Positions 23,901 through 32,749 of a stretch of DNA of 64,000 nt are shown here, piece by piece. The DNA is from Fragilaria crotonensis (taxonomy: Eukaryota; Bacillariophyta; Fragilariophyceae; Fragilariales; Fragilariaceae). The stretch spans positions 1 through 64,000 of the forward strand of contig JAKSYS010000004.1 of NCBI GenBank assembly GCA_022925895.1, given 5' to 3'. The translations under genes were made by a program, and so were the position numbers. The notes below the pieces were generated by a model. That model saw only the letters and a list, made by a program, of their open reading frames with translations. It was not told the DNA's origin and ran no database searches. Position 1 is the first letter of the stretch. Every line of letters starts with the position of its first letter.

Positions 23901-24993
23901 GCATCTATCGGAGGCTCTTCGTGAGGAAGGCTTTAAGGCCTGCGCCAACGACCCGTGTCTGCTCTACAAGGATACAATAATGGTTGTCCTATATGGGGAT
24001 GATTTGGGTATCGCCTATCGCGACCAAAAAGACCTCGACAAGCTCTTCGCCAACTTAGAAGCGAAAAATTTGAGTTTCACTCGCGAGGGCACGTTCACCG
24101 ACTTCCTCGGCATCAATTTCACTCGTGACGCGACAAATGGGACCCTGACCCTCACTCAGAAGGGTCTCATTCAAAAGATTAAGGAAGCGACTGGCATGTC
24201 CGACAGCAATTACAACTGGACGCCAGCCGCTCAGGCCGCACTCGGAATCAATCCCGACGGACCTCCTATGACGGAAACGTGGAGCTACCGTTCCATCGTC
24301 GGCATGCTTCTCTATCTGTCCACCAACACTCGCCCCGACATCGCATTTGCCGTCAGCCAGGTTGCCAGGTTCTGCCACTGCCCGAAACAAAGCCACGCGT
24401 CCGTCGTCAAGACTCTCGTCGTTTGCTACTTGCATCGCACGAGCGACATGGGCATGATCGTCAAGCCCACCGGCACGCTGGATCTCGACTGTTATGTCGA
24501 CGCCGACTTCGCAGGCCTTCATGGCCACGATCCCAATTGTTCTCCGACCTCCGCAAAGTCTCAAACTGGGTACATCATCACGCTCGGTGGATGTCCCATT
24601 TTGTGGAAGTCTCACCTCCAAAGTGAGATTTCCTTGTCCACGCTCGAAGCCGAATACTCCGCTCTCAGCTCCGCGATGCGTACGCTCTTGCCCCTCCGCT
24701 CCATGCTCCAGGAAATTGCCTCCGGCATCAAACTCCCTCGCACGTTCACGTCGACGATCAAGTGCCAAGTCTTCGAAGACAATAATGGCGCGCTTCTTTT
24801 CGCCGTAAACCAGCGCATCACCAACCGCACGAAGTACTTCCAGGTGAAGTGGCACTTCTTCTGGCAGCACGTGCGTGATGGCACGGTCGCAATCGTGAAG
24901 GTTGACACTCAGGAGCAGTGGGCGGATTTTCTTACGAAAGGACTGAATTGTGAGAGCTTTGAACGCGTCCGCAAACTTGTTCAAGGATGGTAG
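20948..24993 (+). other. Copia I pol region (PR, IN, RT, RNase H)
   Basis: The protease is at IIWDSGASISIKPD (about 21245). GAG-pre-integrase is at LLRWHYCLGHVGFKKV (about 21720). The integrase core follows with Asp, Asp and Glu blocks (CIFVDHASGYIFVEHQ; YLTDNWKTFTS; HHHNKIAERNIRTI, about 22060-22330). RT has TWVFCRKRTPDG (about 23565), INFSSAFVQAPL and the YGDD active site (about 23992). RNase H has DCYVDADFAGLHG and LSTLEAEYSAL (24487-24665). This is a standard copia polyprotein, open in two large frames. Confidence 0.88.
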
Positions 24994-25103
24994 CGGCCAC
25001 CCAAACCCTTGTGTCTCTTGTTCAAACTGTAACCCTCATTTGACTCGTATTTATTTTAACTGACGTTTTGTGATCTGTTTCTGCATTTATGGATGAAAGG
25101 GAG

Positions 25104-25441
25104 AATTGAAACCTACGCTGCACTGGACTGCGATGCCATCGTTGTACTGTGCTACTGTGAGGTCATCCACTGAAATGAGAAACACGATACGCTGTACTGT
25201 CCGGTCTCTAATTAATTTCGTACGAACTACAGTACGAGTACCCGAGAAAAAGGTTGGAATGTCAAATGCCATTTGACACGTTCGACGAGTTTTTGTCGTT
25301 CGAACGATCGAGTGCCGATTTTACAGTAGCTTATAATTTCTCAGAACGTACTTTGTGTGGAACCTTCCTACAGTAATTTTGCTACTGTACTACGTACTAT
25401 TTTCTACGATTAGAGTATCATCTCCGGTGATAGTCTCAAGT
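25104..25441 (+). repeat. 3' LTR of copia I, next to the Nudix gene
   Basis: It is preceded by a purine stretch ATGAAAGGGAG and followed by GAGCA (25442-25446). It ends 144 bp before the Nudix start codon, with the LTR in the same orientation as that gene. Confidence 0.88.
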
Positions 25442-25585
25442 GAGCATTTTCAAGTTTCCACCGTGATGTTACTGTTGCTACTCTAGTTGCAACATTTTCC
25501 CTGGACTTCGACATTGTTGAACAATTCCTTACTCCTCTCACCGCCACAAAAGGAAAGAGTGCCAACCAAATTGAACGCAGTAATC

Positions 25586-26443
25586 ATGACAGTGCTCAGC
25601 ATTAGATTCCGTGATTGTGACGTTCCCATAACCCACCCTACTGTGAGTAGGGAGCTGGTCGAGAAGGCCCTTGATTCGGAAATTTTTCAAACCTGGAAAT
25701 CCCGAACTGAGAAAGAAGTATCAAACAAGAAGATTATCTTGCACGGAGTCGAAATTCAGTCGGTAGACATGTTTGGATCACGTCGTGTGGGGTTTGTCAA
25801 ACTCAAGGCCGATGCATCGCTCTGCTCAAATGGAGTGGAAACGCAATCCAAGATTCCTGGAATTGCCCTACTCCGAGGCAATGCGGTGGCAGTGTTGGTA
25901 GCACTTCTTTGTGATGACGGCCATGTGTACACAATTCTCGTCGACCAAGCCAGAATTCCAATCGGTGCAGTGTCTTGCCTCGAACTTCCGGCTGGAATGA
26001 TTGATTTCGAGAAAGATACCATGGTTGGTACTGCGATCAAGGAAGTTCAAGAGGAATGTGGGATACGGTTCAAAGCGTCGGAATTGATTAACCTAACAGA
26101 CATTGCATTTGCAGATGCCTTCGCGAAGGGTCACTTGCCGTATTTGGGTGTTGCACCTTCTCCAGGAGGATGTGATGAATTCATTGGGATTGCCTTTGTT
26201 GAAAAGAAAGTTACGGCTGTCCAACTCGACGCCATGAAGGGGCGATTGGCGGGCGAGCGTGCGCAGGGAGAGCTTATCACACTGCACATTGTCCCTTTTG
26301 ACGAAGCATGGAGAATTTCGGGGGATTCCAAGTGTTTATGTGCAATGTTCATGCTCGAGAAGCTTCGTGCTGAAGGGAAAGTACCAGCTCCCTTTGAGTC
26401 AGCCACTGCACTGGATGACGATGCCTTGCGTCAGTCGTCGTGA
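25586..26443 (+). CDS. Nudix hydrolase, ADP-sugar pyrophosphatase-like
   Basis: The ATG at 25586 opens 285 aa. The Nudix box reads LPAGMIDFEK then TAIKEVQEECGI (about residues 138-160). It fits the family pattern with Lys in place of the usual Arg before the first catalytic Glu, and the EE pair is intact. Upstream, the stretch GNAVAVLVALL and the LVDQARIPIG strand match the ADP-ribose/ADP-glucose pyrophosphatase group, close to plant NUDX14. Such enzymes hydrolyse nucleoside diphosphate sugars in a metal-dependent way, which can limit ADP-glucose or ADP-ribose. Substrate is inferred. No targeting peptide is obvious. The upstream in-frame triplet at 25487 is TTG, so it was not used. The gene converges on the exonuclease gene, with 98 bp between the stops, and copia I sits in its promoter. 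Confidence 0.88.
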   Translation: MTVLSIRFRDCDVPITHPTVSRELVEKALDSEIFQTWKSRTEKEVSNKKIILHGVEIQSVDMFGSRRVGFVKLKADASLCSNGVETQSKIPGIALLRGNAVAVLVALLCDDGHVYTILVDQARIPIGAVSCLELPAGMIDFEKDTMVGTAIKEVQEECGIRFKASELINLTDIAFADAFAKGHLPYLGVAPSPGGCDEFIGIAFVEKKVTAVQLDAMKGRLAGERAQGELITLHIVPFDEAWRISGDSKCLCAMFMLEKLRAEGKVPAPFESATALDDDALRQSS

Positions 26444-26541
26444 GTAGGGTGCATGTGGGTGATTGTGAGGGGGCTGCGGTGGAACTAATTGAAAGGAATG
26501 TACCGTACATGAATCCATTTCACTTCAGTGTTCTTATAGAT

Positions 26542-29500
26542 TTAAAAGACAGCGTTCGAGGCAAGAGCACTCTCAGCACCTTTTCGCGCTTCGTCTGCAA
26601 CCATCTGACAAAATGGCGACTCTGCGACAGCAACAAGTTCATCGTACTGAATGAACTCCAACGAAATTTCATACCCCTTTTCATCTCTAGACCATGCAAC
26701 AATCTTGCATTTACCGCAGGATATGTACTTGGAATTCGACCTTGGTCTCGCAAAAAGCAGGATATCTCGTTCCTGCTTCACCTTCGGTACATACTCCATG
26801 GAGTCGTCGAAGCACCCAGCATTATACAGGAAGGATAGGTCGTTGTCTTTAAAACCATTCACTGTCGCGACCGAGAAATTCATCTGGCGACCCTCATTCG
26901 AGAATTGGTTTTGGTACTTCCACTCTTTCGTGTTAGGGTGACCAGAAAGGTTAACAAAGAGTAGCCAACAATTGCTCATTTCGGCGATTCCACCTCTTCG
27001 ATTAAACCGAAGAACGAGATCCGAGGCCATTGACTCAACAAGTGCATCTCCCATAACCGCCTCTGCACAGGAATCCTTGGTGTAGCCTATGTAAGTGCTA
27101 ACCGGAGGAAGCGCATTCAGATTAGCACACAGACTTCGCAGAGGAATGGTTTTGGCTCGCATTCGGTCATCACGTTGTTTTCTGACGCTTCTCCGATTGT
27201 TTAACGGAATTGTCTCCATATTGGGAACCAAGTACGGGAGAGGCGGAGCCTCTTTGCTGGTAGGCCATACCTGCTTTGCAAGCCGAACTCCTAGCATCGT
27301 ACCTTCGTTGCCCATTTCGACTCGATAGCGCATTGTAGAGTCATGGGCGTCGTCGAGATTTGTCATACGAACACTTTGACGAACGTGAGCATGACGCTGA
27401 AAGAAGTCCAAGTCCAATTCATCTCGAAGAAACGCCTCTTGCAGAAGGTGACGCGGTACAGCAGCGTCTAACGCCCCGTAGCAGATTTGTGATTCTTGAA
27501 GTGGTCTTGCCTCCCAGTCCGAACACTGCAATGTTTTGTCAAGTCTTTTCTTCAGCATCATGGCGACAACAAGCTGAAGGCTGCTGCTTTGGTATTTTGT
27601 GGTTGCGCCCGAGATACTTCGTGCCACGGTTTGGAAGTCGATAACAGAATCAAATCGGCGAAAGCAAGGCATGTGTGGATAGGAAAAGGCAAGCCTGTTC
27701 AGGTCTTGGACAACTCCGAACCCTACTAATGCAATGCCAGGGGCTTCAAAAAGCTTTGCCAGTGTGTCAGATATGTACTGCTCAGTAGCTGACATTTGCA
27801 GGAGGGCATCGCCGGTCCGCTGCTGACAGAGGGTCATGACATCGATGACAAATGCCTCCTTCCGGGAGCTGAGTTGAAGGACAGCTACTGGTCTTTCCTG
27901 CTGTTGTGAGAGCCCCCTAGGTTGCCATTCGCTATCAAGGCCCCAAGCATGGCGAGCAATGTCGGCGCCTGTCATGACGCTAGATTCGCGAGACGCATCA
28001 TTGAATGTGGCGATGGACTCAAACACAGCCAACGCCAGCCTTTGGATACTCTCAAGGCAATTTACGACCACAATCTGAGCTGGGACTTCAACAACATGTT
28101 GCAATTCCAAGACATCAAGGTCGTTGACATCGACTGGAGGTGGAGAAAGAGTGGCAGTGGCTTTCTCACGAGGCTTTTGCGCACGTTGATGCTTGGGAAC
28201 CAGGTATTTCAACCTGGGAGTTCTGCCCCACCGTTCGGAAGCCAGAGCATCCCTGATCTCTTCGTTGGTTTTCCTTAGGGATCGAGCAAAGCCGTCCCCC
28301 ACTGGTATTCCATTCACGTGAGGTAGTTGCAGCTTGACATGGAGAAAATCCTTCAAAGCCTCTTCAATATCATCATCCATATTTGCATCATCAATCGGAA
28401 AACGAGGATCAAGATCGCCATATTTGTGAGAATCTGAATTCGACTGCCTGAAATTCTGAAATGACCGACCGCTTCGAAGCTGTTCCTCCTCAATTCTGTA
28501 CATTTTTTGACAAAGTGTCTCCGAAAGGTGGCTGGACGCCAGCGAGCACGGTGTTTGGCCCTTGTTGTTCACTATGAGTAGGTCAGCACCAAGGTCCAGA
28601 CAGTGGTCAACCATTTCTACTCTCGATCGAGTCAGCGCATAAAATATTGGTGTTTTGCCATAATTTCCATCACCAGTGGCGACAACGTTGAGGAGGTCTT
28701 TGCCAAGCTTCTTGCCCGCCTCAAGAAAGAGATCTAAAACTTCAGTTGTCCCACGCCAAGCGGCATTGTGTACAGGAGTTTTGCTGTACTCACCGTCCGG
28801 TCCACCGAACATGAGAGAAAATAGGTCGTCGCCAGCCTCGTCCAAGCATTCCTTAACCTGGTCGATGTGGTACACATCTTTTCCTGCCACGTCTCTCAGT
28901 CGCCTGGCAAGAGGCTTGCTTCGCCAACTTTCAGCAACCGGCTTGGGAGCATTTTGCGTTCTACAATTGTCGGCAGTACGTTTCGCGGTTTCACATGGTT
29001 TTGCTTTGGCCGTTCTACTCAGTTTACCGGCGTCATTTTGGTGAACACCAGCGTCACTGGTCGCCAACTTGTGGACTGACGCATCTATCGTTGCTTCACA
29101 GAATCGCATCATTTCAGTGGGATCGATTTGCAAGTCATAACCGTAGTCTCCAGATCCCGTTCTAAGTGTTTCGAGACCGATCAATTGCTCGTCAAAGTAC
29201 ACTGTGATTGGCACGTCGTGACCAAACGGAGGGATGGTTCCGCTTCGAAAGCCTGTTAAGGACTCCGCCGTGGACTTGTCTGCCATTCGGAGTCTTGTGA
29301 CATCCCGACGGTTCAAAACCTGATGCAACCGGGCTTCATCGATGCGATCACGTACTCGAAGCGCAGTGGCAAAGTAAAACTGTGCGTCCGCATTCGTTGT
29401 TGCTTCCCAGATGAGAGTTTTACAGCTCCCACTGTGCACGCCCTCTTCGACTAGAGAGAAGTCAATTCCATGCGATTTCAACCTGTGAGTTAATCGTTCT

Positions 29501-29667
29501 AATGGAGTGCATTCTGCAGAAGCTGAGATTGACGATTCGCACATGTTGACGTTAACAGAGGTATATGAGGAGAAACGATGATACGGATTTACACTTGGCC
29601 TATCGTAAACGAAGCTGTGTACAGGAAAAGTCAGATCTATCAGAGCGTACAGTATTGATCCTATCAT
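26542..29667 (-). CDS. YbaK-type deacylase, ankyrin repeats and DEDDy 3'-5' exonuclease fusion protein
   Basis: A single 1041-aa frame starts at an ATG (29667). Residues 60-195 are a YbaK/ProRS-INS-like deacylase domain (SLTGFRSGTIPPFGH, then ITVYFDEQLIGLETL and RTGSGDYGYDLQI), a fold that removes misloaded amino acids from tRNA. Residues 285-395 hold two or three ankyrin repeats (KTPVHNAAWRGTTEVLDLFL, GKTPIFYALTRSRVEMVDHC). Residues 570-750 are an EXD/WRN-like exonuclease: D578 and E580 in GLDSEW, D655 in VGFGVVQDLNRL, Y730 and D734 in CYGALDAA, so all four acids and the Tyr are present. Residues 860-1041 form a C-terminal domain with a WKYQNQFS and ILLFAR pattern, weakly recalling DUF3427-like modules. 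The N-terminal 30 residues could be a targeting peptide, and Met42 is an alternative start. A tRNA or RNA quality-control role is inference. Confidence 0.82.
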   Translation of the reverse strand: MIGSILYALIDLTFPVHSFVYDRPSVNPYHRFSSYTSVNVNMCESSISASAECTPLERLTHRLKSHGIDFSLVEEGVHSGSCKTLIWEATTNADAQFYFATALRVRDRIDEARLHQVLNRRDVTRLRMADKSTAESLTGFRSGTIPPFGHDVPITVYFDEQLIGLETLRTGSGDYGYDLQIDPTEMMRFCEATIDASVHKLATSDAGVHQNDAGKLSRTAKAKPCETAKRTADNCRTQNAPKPVAESWRSKPLARRLRDVAGKDVYHIDQVKECLDEAGDDLFSLMFGGPDGEYSKTPVHNAAWRGTTEVLDLFLEAGKKLGKDLLNVVATGDGNYGKTPIFYALTRSRVEMVDHCLDLGADLLIVNNKGQTPCSLASSHLSETLCQKMYRIEEEQLRSGRSFQNFRQSNSDSHKYGDLDPRFPIDDANMDDDIEEALKDFLHVKLQLPHVNGIPVGDGFARSLRKTNEEIRDALASERWGRTPRLKYLVPKHQRAQKPREKATATLSPPPVDVNDLDVLELQHVVEVPAQIVVVNCLESIQRLALAVFESIATFNDASRESSVMTGADIARHAWGLDSEWQPRGLSQQQERPVAVLQLSSRKEAFVIDVMTLCQQRTGDALLQMSATEQYISDTLAKLFEAPGIALVGFGVVQDLNRLAFSYPHMPCFRRFDSVIDFQTVARSISGATTKYQSSSLQLVVAMMLKKRLDKTLQCSDWEARPLQESQICYGALDAAVPRHLLQEAFLRDELDLDFFQRHAHVRQSVRMTNLDDAHDSTMRYRVEMGNEGTMLGVRLAKQVWPTSKEAPPLPYLVPNMETIPLNNRRSVRKQRDDRMRAKTIPLRSLCANLNALPPVSTYIGYTKDSCAEAVMGDALVESMASDLVLRFNRRGGIAEMSNCWLLFVNLSGHPNTKEWKYQNQFSNEGRQMNFSVATVNGFKDNDLSFLYNAGCFDDSMEYVPKVKQERDILLFARPRSNSKYISCGKCKIVAWSRDEKGYEISLEFIQYDELVAVAESPFCQMVADEARKGAESALASNAVF

Positions 29668-29830
29668 TCTATATCAAGTCTAGGAAACAAAGGCGACACT
29701 CGCCTTCGACCTCCCTGAAGGAGGACGCTATCGACGCTAATAGAGCGTGTGAGTAGTCGTGACTCATCCAACAAAGCAAAAGAATCCAAAACAGACCCTC
29801 CCATTTGACGACAATGCCAGCAAAAGATGT

Positions 29831-29875
29831 CGACACTGGCAGGACTCGAACCTACGCGGGATAAACCCAATTGAT

Positions 29876-29906
<31 letters not shown>

Positions 29907-29912
29907 AGTGTC
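29831..29912 (-). tRNA. tRNA-Ser (anticodon AGA)
   Basis: On the minus strand the acceptor arm GACACTG pairs with CAGTGTC and is followed by discriminator G, as expected for serine. The D arm is TGGCCGAGCGGTTAAGGC. The anticodon arm is ATTGA-CTAGAAA-TCAAT with anticodon AGA. A long variable arm (TGGGTTTATCCC) follows, and the T arm is GTAGGTTCGAGTCCTGC. The length is 82 nt without CCA, as usual for a class II tRNA. No intron is present. A T-run (ATCTTTTGC) just downstream can stop Pol III. Confidence 0.95.
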
Positions 29913-30116
29913 TCTATGGTGAATAAGGTATCACTAAAATACTTGTGTAGTGTAACAACTATTGCTAGAAACGCGGATTTTTTCCGTTTGCTAGTATTAT
30001 GCGAAATGCCGTACAAGTAGTACAAGCAATTGAACGAACGGATGCTACAAGCAGAGCATTTTTCATCGTTCTTCAGCGTGCCGTTGTTCTTGCCATTTTC
30101 GCTAATCGACTCAACA

Positions 30117-30659
30117 ATGAATCGCTATATCCTCCTCGTCATCACCCTCCTCTTCCTTCCTGTATCAACCTTTGCTGAAACTCTCACGGGAAAGATCATC
30201 TCGTGCAGTGGGTGAAAGTTGAACCGCTACCCTCACCTCAAGTCTTTTTTGAAAGACTTTGAGGCAGAAGAGTACAGAGGTGTAGCAGTTCAGTTCGTTT
30301 CTGGCAAGCCTGCCGTCCTCTCCATCTATTCCGATGGCGATCTGAAGGAGGAAGTCGATTTGTATCAGTATGTTTCCAAGGAGGAGCTCCACAGGCTGAT
30401 GGTGGAGAAAGGATTCATACGCATGTCTCCAGATGAGGTTCTCGCGATGAAGGAGCGCAAGGCGGTGGAGCTAGCAGAAGAACAAAAACGTCGCGTGGCG
30501 GAGCGTGCATACTACCGAGAGGAGTCGAAAAAAAGACGAGATGCAAAGCTGTCGGCTCAGAAGGCGGAGTTAAAGGCTGCAGTGGAGAAAGAACAGGCGG
30601 CGGCGGGGGGGGGAGCAGGTCAAGGTTGGTGTTGGGGAGGAATTGTAGAGTCGACCTAG
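30117..30659 (+). CDS. SelM/Sep15-like selenoprotein with in-frame TGA (Sec33)
   Basis: The ATG at 30117 opens a signal peptide (MNRYILLVITLLFLP... ending SFA). Then comes C30-S31-G32-Sec33, encoded TGC AGT GGG TGA (TGA at 30213-30215), followed by LNRYPHLKSFLKDFEA and VQFVSGKPAVLSIYSDG, then VEKGF. This is the thioredoxin-like Sep15/SelM fold, whose redox motif is CxxU. Reading through TGA gives 180 aa. The paralogue at 31412 has TGC at exactly this codon. A Lys/Glu-rich helical tail follows. The run of nine G at 30605-30613 shifts frame relative to the paralogue: the shared ending VGxGEEL plus stop lies in the +1 frame, ending at 30648. SelM-type proteins act in ER redox chemistry. A candidate SECIS lies at 30686-30736. 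A simple nonsense pseudogene is the main alternative. Confidence 0.85.
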
Positions 30660-30685
30660 AGCAGAACATTTATTTCTGGCATTTT

Positions 30686-30736
30686 CTGCGAATGACACAA
30701 TCCCGTACCATCAAGGAAGTGGTTGTTGAAATGCAG
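30686..30736 (+). promoter_or_regulatory. Candidate SECIS element (SelM-like, CC apical loop)
   Basis: This lies 27 nt after the stop codon. A basal stem CTGC (30686-30689) pairs with GCAG (30733-30736). A UGA (30693-30695) faces GA (30728-30729), which would form the non-Watson-Crick quartet. Helix II pairs ACAATCCC with GTGGTTGT with one mismatch. CC at 30708-30709 lies 12 nt after the UGA, where eukaryotic SECIS elements have AA or, in vertebrate SelM, CC. The fold was drawn by hand. The basal stem is short, so this is a candidate only. Confidence 0.5.
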
Positions 30737-31411
30737 GTGTTAAGAAATTTAGTTTTCAACTTTTTGCCCCAGCAGGTTACAAGGTTAGTTGACACTGATA
30801 GACGAACGCCCTTGGCCTGGAGTAGCAGTAACATCACCTGATCTGGCCTTTGTTTCCAAGCCTGACACCAGCGCCGGTCAATAATACTATGAAACCAGAT
30901 AGAAAGGGCTTAATGACTTTATTTGACGATGAAGCTGATAATTGCGGGTTGCTATGAATGGGAAATGACCATGGTGAAGGTCAAAGGAAAGTGTAGGAGG
31001 AAGCAGTTAAGTAGTGTGGGAAGGTACTTCCGGTAGTATTGCTCAGCAACATTTGCTTGTCTCTTGGATTGGGATGTACTACAAAGAGCATACGCATCAT
31101 ACGTTGTTCGGGTTGGCAGAGGTCAAGATATGTCCTGATGCACTCTAACGCTACTAGGATGTTGGGGCGGTGAGATGTGCCGTTGTTCGTTACCGGTATC
31201 ATAGTAGAAGTACTACGAGACTCCGTACTCCAGTACAGTAGACTAGTAGTTTTAGGAGTTGTGAATAGACCAATACACACATGTACCGTAGTATGACATA
31301 CGCATCGGAGTAGTGGTACAGTTGTACAGTCGGCTGCGGTCTGTGTGTTATGCATTCAAAAGGCTGGCTCCAATTCACCTAAAATTCATTTTTGGAGTCG
31401 TCGATTCGACA
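30737..31411. other. Intergenic region between the two SelM-like genes; no gene seen
   Basis: The left part (to about 30860) has counterparts after the second gene (for example CCTGATCTGGCCTT near 30837 and 32350), so it belongs to the duplicated unit. GTAC-rich words and runs like AGTACTACGAGACTCC occur at 31190-31320. The rest presumably holds the promoter of the second gene. Confidence 0.45.
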
Positions 31412-31924
31412 ATGACGCCCCATCTCCTCCTCGTCCTCATCCTCCTGTTCCTTCCTCCTTCTATCCTCGCGCAAACTCTCACAGGGGTGATCGTCTCGTG
31501 CAGTGCGTGCAAGTTGAACCGCTACCCTCATCTCAAGTCGTTCTTGAAGGACTACGAGGCAGAAGAGTACAACGGTGTCGTGGTTCAGTTCGTTCCTGGC
31601 AAACCTGCCGTCCTCTCCATCTATTCCGATGGTACACTGCAGGAGGAAATCGATTTACATCAGTTTGCTTCGAAGGATGAGCTCCACGCGCTGATGGTGG
31701 AGAAAGGTTTCGTACGCATGTCGTATTTCGAGGTTCAAGCGATGAAAGAGCGGAAGGCAGTGGAGCTGGCAGAAGAACAAAAACGTCGAGAGGCGAGGCG
31801 TCCGTACGAACAACAGGAGGCGATCAAAAGACGAGATGCAAAGATGGCCTATTGGAAGGAGGTGTTGAAGGAAAAGGCTGCGGCGGGAGAACAGGTAAAG
31901 GTTGGTGCTGGGGAGGAACTCTAG
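31412..31924 (+). CDS. SelM/Sep15-like protein, cysteine form (Cys33)
   Basis: The ATG at 31412 gives 170 aa with a signal peptide (MTPHLLLVLILLFLPP... ILA). The redox motif is C30-S31-A32-C33 (TGC AGT GCG TGC), then LNRYPHLKSFLKDYEA, VQFVPGKPAVLSIYSDG and LMVEKGF. It is collinear with the Sec gene at 30117, about 1.3 kb upstream, including the same start context and the charged helical tail. The protein ends GAGEEL, which resembles the C-terminal ER-retention signals (KDEL type) of lumenal proteins. A thioredoxin-like redox role in the ER is the family expectation. The tandem pair arose by local duplication. Confidence 0.87.
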   Translation: MTPHLLLVLILLFLPPSILAQTLTGVIVSCSACKLNRYPHLKSFLKDYEAEEYNGVVVQFVPGKPAVLSIYSDGTLQEEIDLHQFASKDELHALMVEKGFVRMSYFEVQAMKERKAVELAEEQKRREARRPYEQQEAIKRRDAKMAYWKEVLKEKAAAGEQVKVGAGEEL

Positions 31925-32744
31925 TGTCGCCGTTAGAGAAGACATCTATTTCTGGCTCATTCTGAGAATTGGATGATCCCTTCTAATGACAGGAGAGGAC
32001 GTGGTTCTTGTGTAATCGTTCTTTCAGCTGGCCAAAAGGCTGTGTCGGTGAAAGAAAGGGCTGAGGCGGAAGTATGGGACATTGGGCAGCACGTGTTTTG
32101 TCACCATCTGGGAGATGAACAAGTCTGACCTCTTCTGCGATGGACACAATCACATACCTTCGAGGAAGTGGTTCTTGAAACGCAGAGATGTGATGAAAAT
32201 CTTACAATAGTTCTTATCGTGTACTAGGAGCAGGTTAGTATTACACTCCTGCAGACAGGAGACCAGACGTAGTACCGTAGCTTGTTGATCTTCACCTCCA
32301 TCGGCAAGTGACAATTCCTCATGTAGCACAGTAAAGCTAAAGTTACTCCTGATCTGGCCTTCAACTAGTTGGAGCTGCATGCATATCTCCACTCCTTCTC
32401 CACTCCTAGAGTAGACCTACTTTACTCTCTCTAACGAGGGTTGGGTGTCGGGTCCAACGTCTGGCATAACGTCTGGCATAACGTCTGGCATAACGTCTGG
32501 TACACCGAGTACACAGTACTCCAGTACTCCAGTAGTGAGAACACCGTACCCCGAACCATCTTCTGTACTCCAGTCAAGACTCCAGACTCCAGAGCTCCAG
32601 AGTCCAGAGTGACTGGGAGGACAGGTGATGCATATGATTACCTGGTACTTGCGTACTTCCACCATTGACAAGAAAGAGTTCAACTCCTCCAGTATGGACC
32701 AAAACGGGCAGTAGCGAGGGGCTACTCGTATTGGCTGTTTAATG
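31925..32744. other. 3' flank of the Cys SelM-like gene, with decayed SECIS-like hairpin and a short tandem repeat
   Basis: No further gene is seen. At 32135-32185 lies a clear homologue of the SECIS candidate after gene 1, with the same CTGC/GCAG stem and CC. The quartet UGA is changed (CGATGGA instead of GAATGACA). At about 32457-32500 a 12-bp unit (AACGTCTGGCAT) is repeated four times. CCAGTACTCCAGT-like words follow near 32520-32600. Confidence 0.6.
32457..32500. repeat. Four tandem copies of a 12-bp unit
   Basis: AACGTCTGGCAT is repeated head to tail, and the last copy is incomplete. No coding or structural meaning is apparent. Confidence 0.8.
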
Positions 32745-32749
32745 TTTAA

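Larger units (their letters stand above)
18247..25441 (+). mobile_element. Ty1/copia LTR retrotransposon (copia I), 7.2 kb, near whole, lightly decayed
   Basis: LTRs lie at 18247-18571 and 25104-25441, flanked by the perfect 5-bp duplication GAGCA (18242-18246 and 25442-25446). Parts in order are gag with a CCHC knuckle, protease, GAG-pre-integrase and integrase, reverse transcriptase, then RNase H. Integrase before RT is the copia order. The LTR ends read AATTG...CAAGT rather than TG...CA. The two LTRs differ by several substitutions and one gap of about a dozen bases, so the copy is older than the other LTR elements in this window. Open reading is broken at about three or four places, so it is probably not active. 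Confidence 0.9.

Noticed and set aside
24055-24984. 309-codon minus-strand frame opposite the copia I RT and RNase H
   Set aside because: It is a shadow frame, since the plus strand holds the YGDD and RNase H motifs.
25487-25585. N-terminal extension of the Nudix protein from a TTG
   Set aside because: TTG is not a normal eukaryotic start. The ATG at 25586 fits the family length.
30213-30215. TGA in the first SelM-like gene read as a plain nonsense mutation
   Set aside because: It sits exactly at the CxxU position, downstream protein similarity is kept, and a SECIS-like hairpin follows. The alternative remains open but is less likely.
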